Part shown: in pieces, positions 55,685-56,699 of the stretch | Layout of the letters: the number at the start of each line of letters is the position of its first letter | Numbering within the stretch: position 1 is the first letter of the stretch | Origin: Paulinella micropora | Lineage: Eukaryota; Cercozoa; Imbricatea; Euglyphida | DNA: 56,699 nucleotides | NCBI GenBank assembly: GCA_009731375.1 | Contig: BJOX01000055.1 | Coordinates: 337,237 to 393,935, forward strand | Reading direction: 5' to 3' | Made by a program: the position numbers and the translations under genes | Notes under the pieces: model-generated | Told to the model about the DNA's origin: nothing | The model's input: the letters and a program-made list of their open reading frames with translations, nothing else | Database searches by the model: none

Positions 55685-55745
55685 AAGAGATTTATTTGGC
55701 CATGGTGTTTGCTGTCTTTCAATTGACACGAGAACAGGCACGCAG
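54796..55745. repeat. Diverged tandem block with ATAC and GA repeats
   Basis: A block around TTAGATGCTTTG, TTTGCTGTCT and, in later copies, AATTGACACGAGAACAGG occurs at about 54801, 55040, 55197 and 55697. The first three copies are separated by (CATA)n, and (GA)n follows the third and fourth. The design of a short unique block plus a simple repeat is the one seen in the satellites at 2.5-12.5 kb. Confidence 0.7.
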
Positions 55746-55849
55746 AGAAAGAGAAAGAGAGAGAGAGAGATAGACGGGGGGGGAGGGAGACAGAGAGACA
55801 GACAGACAGACAGACAAACAGACAGTTCTTTATCTTTTTTCTTGTTCTT

Positions 55850-56115
55850 GTTCTTGATGATGATGATGATGATGATGATGATGTTTTTGTTGTTGTCGTT
55901 GTTGCTGTTGTCGTTGTTGTCGTTGTCGTTGTTGTCGTTGTTGTTGTCGTTGTTATCGTTGTTGTTGTTGTTGTTGTTGTTGTCGTTGTTGTCGTTGTTG
56001 TCGTTGTTGTCGTTGTTGTCGTTGTTGTCGTTGTTGTTGTCGTTGTTGTCGTTGTTGTCGTTGTTGTCGTTGTTGTCGTTGTTGTCGTTGTTGTCGTTGT
56101 GGCGTTGTCATCTTT
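55850..56115. repeat. (GAT)n and (GTTGTC)n repeats
   Basis: GAT triplets (55855-55882), then TTG/TCG triplets forming a near-regular 9-base unit TTGTTGTCG. Confidence 0.9.
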
Positions 56116-56540
56116 GTAACTGTGCAGGACGTTGCATCCTCCTCCTCCTCCTCCTCCTCTTTCTCTTCTTTATCCTCCTCCTCCTCGTTTGCTCGCTCCA
56201 ACGTAACTAAGAAAGAAAAAAAAAAAACAGCCGCAAAGGTCTATCTATCTCGTCTACCTATCCATCTATCTAAATTGACTACATACCGACATGTCTATCT
56301 ATTTATTTACCAACCCACCAAATGCACAGAACACTACAGACAAGAAGAGTGAAGATGCTTGTGGCAAATGCCAGCAAATGCACAGAACACTACAGACAAC
56401 CGCCAACCTAGTGATCTGTTCGTGAAGCTTCCTACCTACCTACCTACCTACCTACCTACCTACCTTCCTACCTTTCCATCTACATATCTCAACTACATAT
56501 CCATCAATCTAAACTAACTGCCTACCAACGTATCTATCTA
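56116..56540. other. Mixed low-complexity region
   Basis: CCT repeats (56140-56190), a direct repeat of about 25 bp (AAATGCACAGAACACTACAG at 56319 and 56376), and (CTAC)n at 56434-56465. No gene is seen. Confidence 0.6.
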
Positions 56541-56545
56541 ATTTA

Positions 56546-56699
<154 letters not shown>

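Noticed and set aside
55842-56210. LLSLLSLL and QQRQQRQQ frames
   Set aside because: They are direct translations of the TTGTTGTCG repeat on both strands.

Overview
This looks like a repeat-saturated window from a nuclear eukaryotic genome, most likely a microbial eukaryote or alga. The reasons are GT-AG introns, long terminal repeat (LTR) and non-LTR retrotransposons, a tRNA-derived short interspersed element (SINE), and very long microsatellites. No bacterial operon, rRNA or CRISPR signal was seen. A chromerid-like or related algal lineage is a guess, not something the sequence proves. Eleven runs of N break the window, and most short ones sit inside homopolymers or microsatellites.

Positions 1-15.8 kb are almost entirely tandem repeats. 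Two SINE copies with (AAT)n tails come first. A TATC-based satellite with a higher-order structure follows (2.5-9.4 kb), in which two variants of a 56-bp block alternate. Next are a second TATC satellite with a 40-bp block (10.1-12.5 kb), an ACATA-rich block (12.4-13.1 kb) and a 121-bp minisatellite (13.2-15.7 kb).

Positions 15.8-21.7 kb (minus strand) hold the main discovery: a split gene for a PstS-like phosphate-binding protein. It has at least 12 short exons (23-149 nt) whose introns are filled with microsatellites, a minisatellite and telomere-like repeats. No long open frame reveals it. It shows up as consecutive exons with GT-AG borders, matching phases and PstS-family order. A second small split gene on the plus strand probably lies at 23.26-25.13 kb. 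A long imperfect palindrome (22.01-22.44 kb) sits between the two genes.

Positions 27.1-47.9 kb contain two related Ty3/gypsy-type LTR retrotransposons arranged head to head, with 338 bp between their 5' LTRs. Each has a small acidic ORF, a Gag-like ORF, a protease-like region, reverse transcriptase, RNase H, integrase with a GPY/F module, and an uncharacterised C-terminal extension. Both copies carry frameshifts or stops. Unusual traits are a CCCH-like finger plus RGG tail in Gag, a DTM instead of DTG protease motif, and an in-frame TGA between gag and pol.

Positions 48-56.7 kb contain GA/CT repeats, a decayed non-LTR retrotransposon (49.4-52.8 kb), a second fragment of the same type (53.8-54.2 kb), one possible membrane-protein exon (53.4 kb), and further microsatellites to the end.
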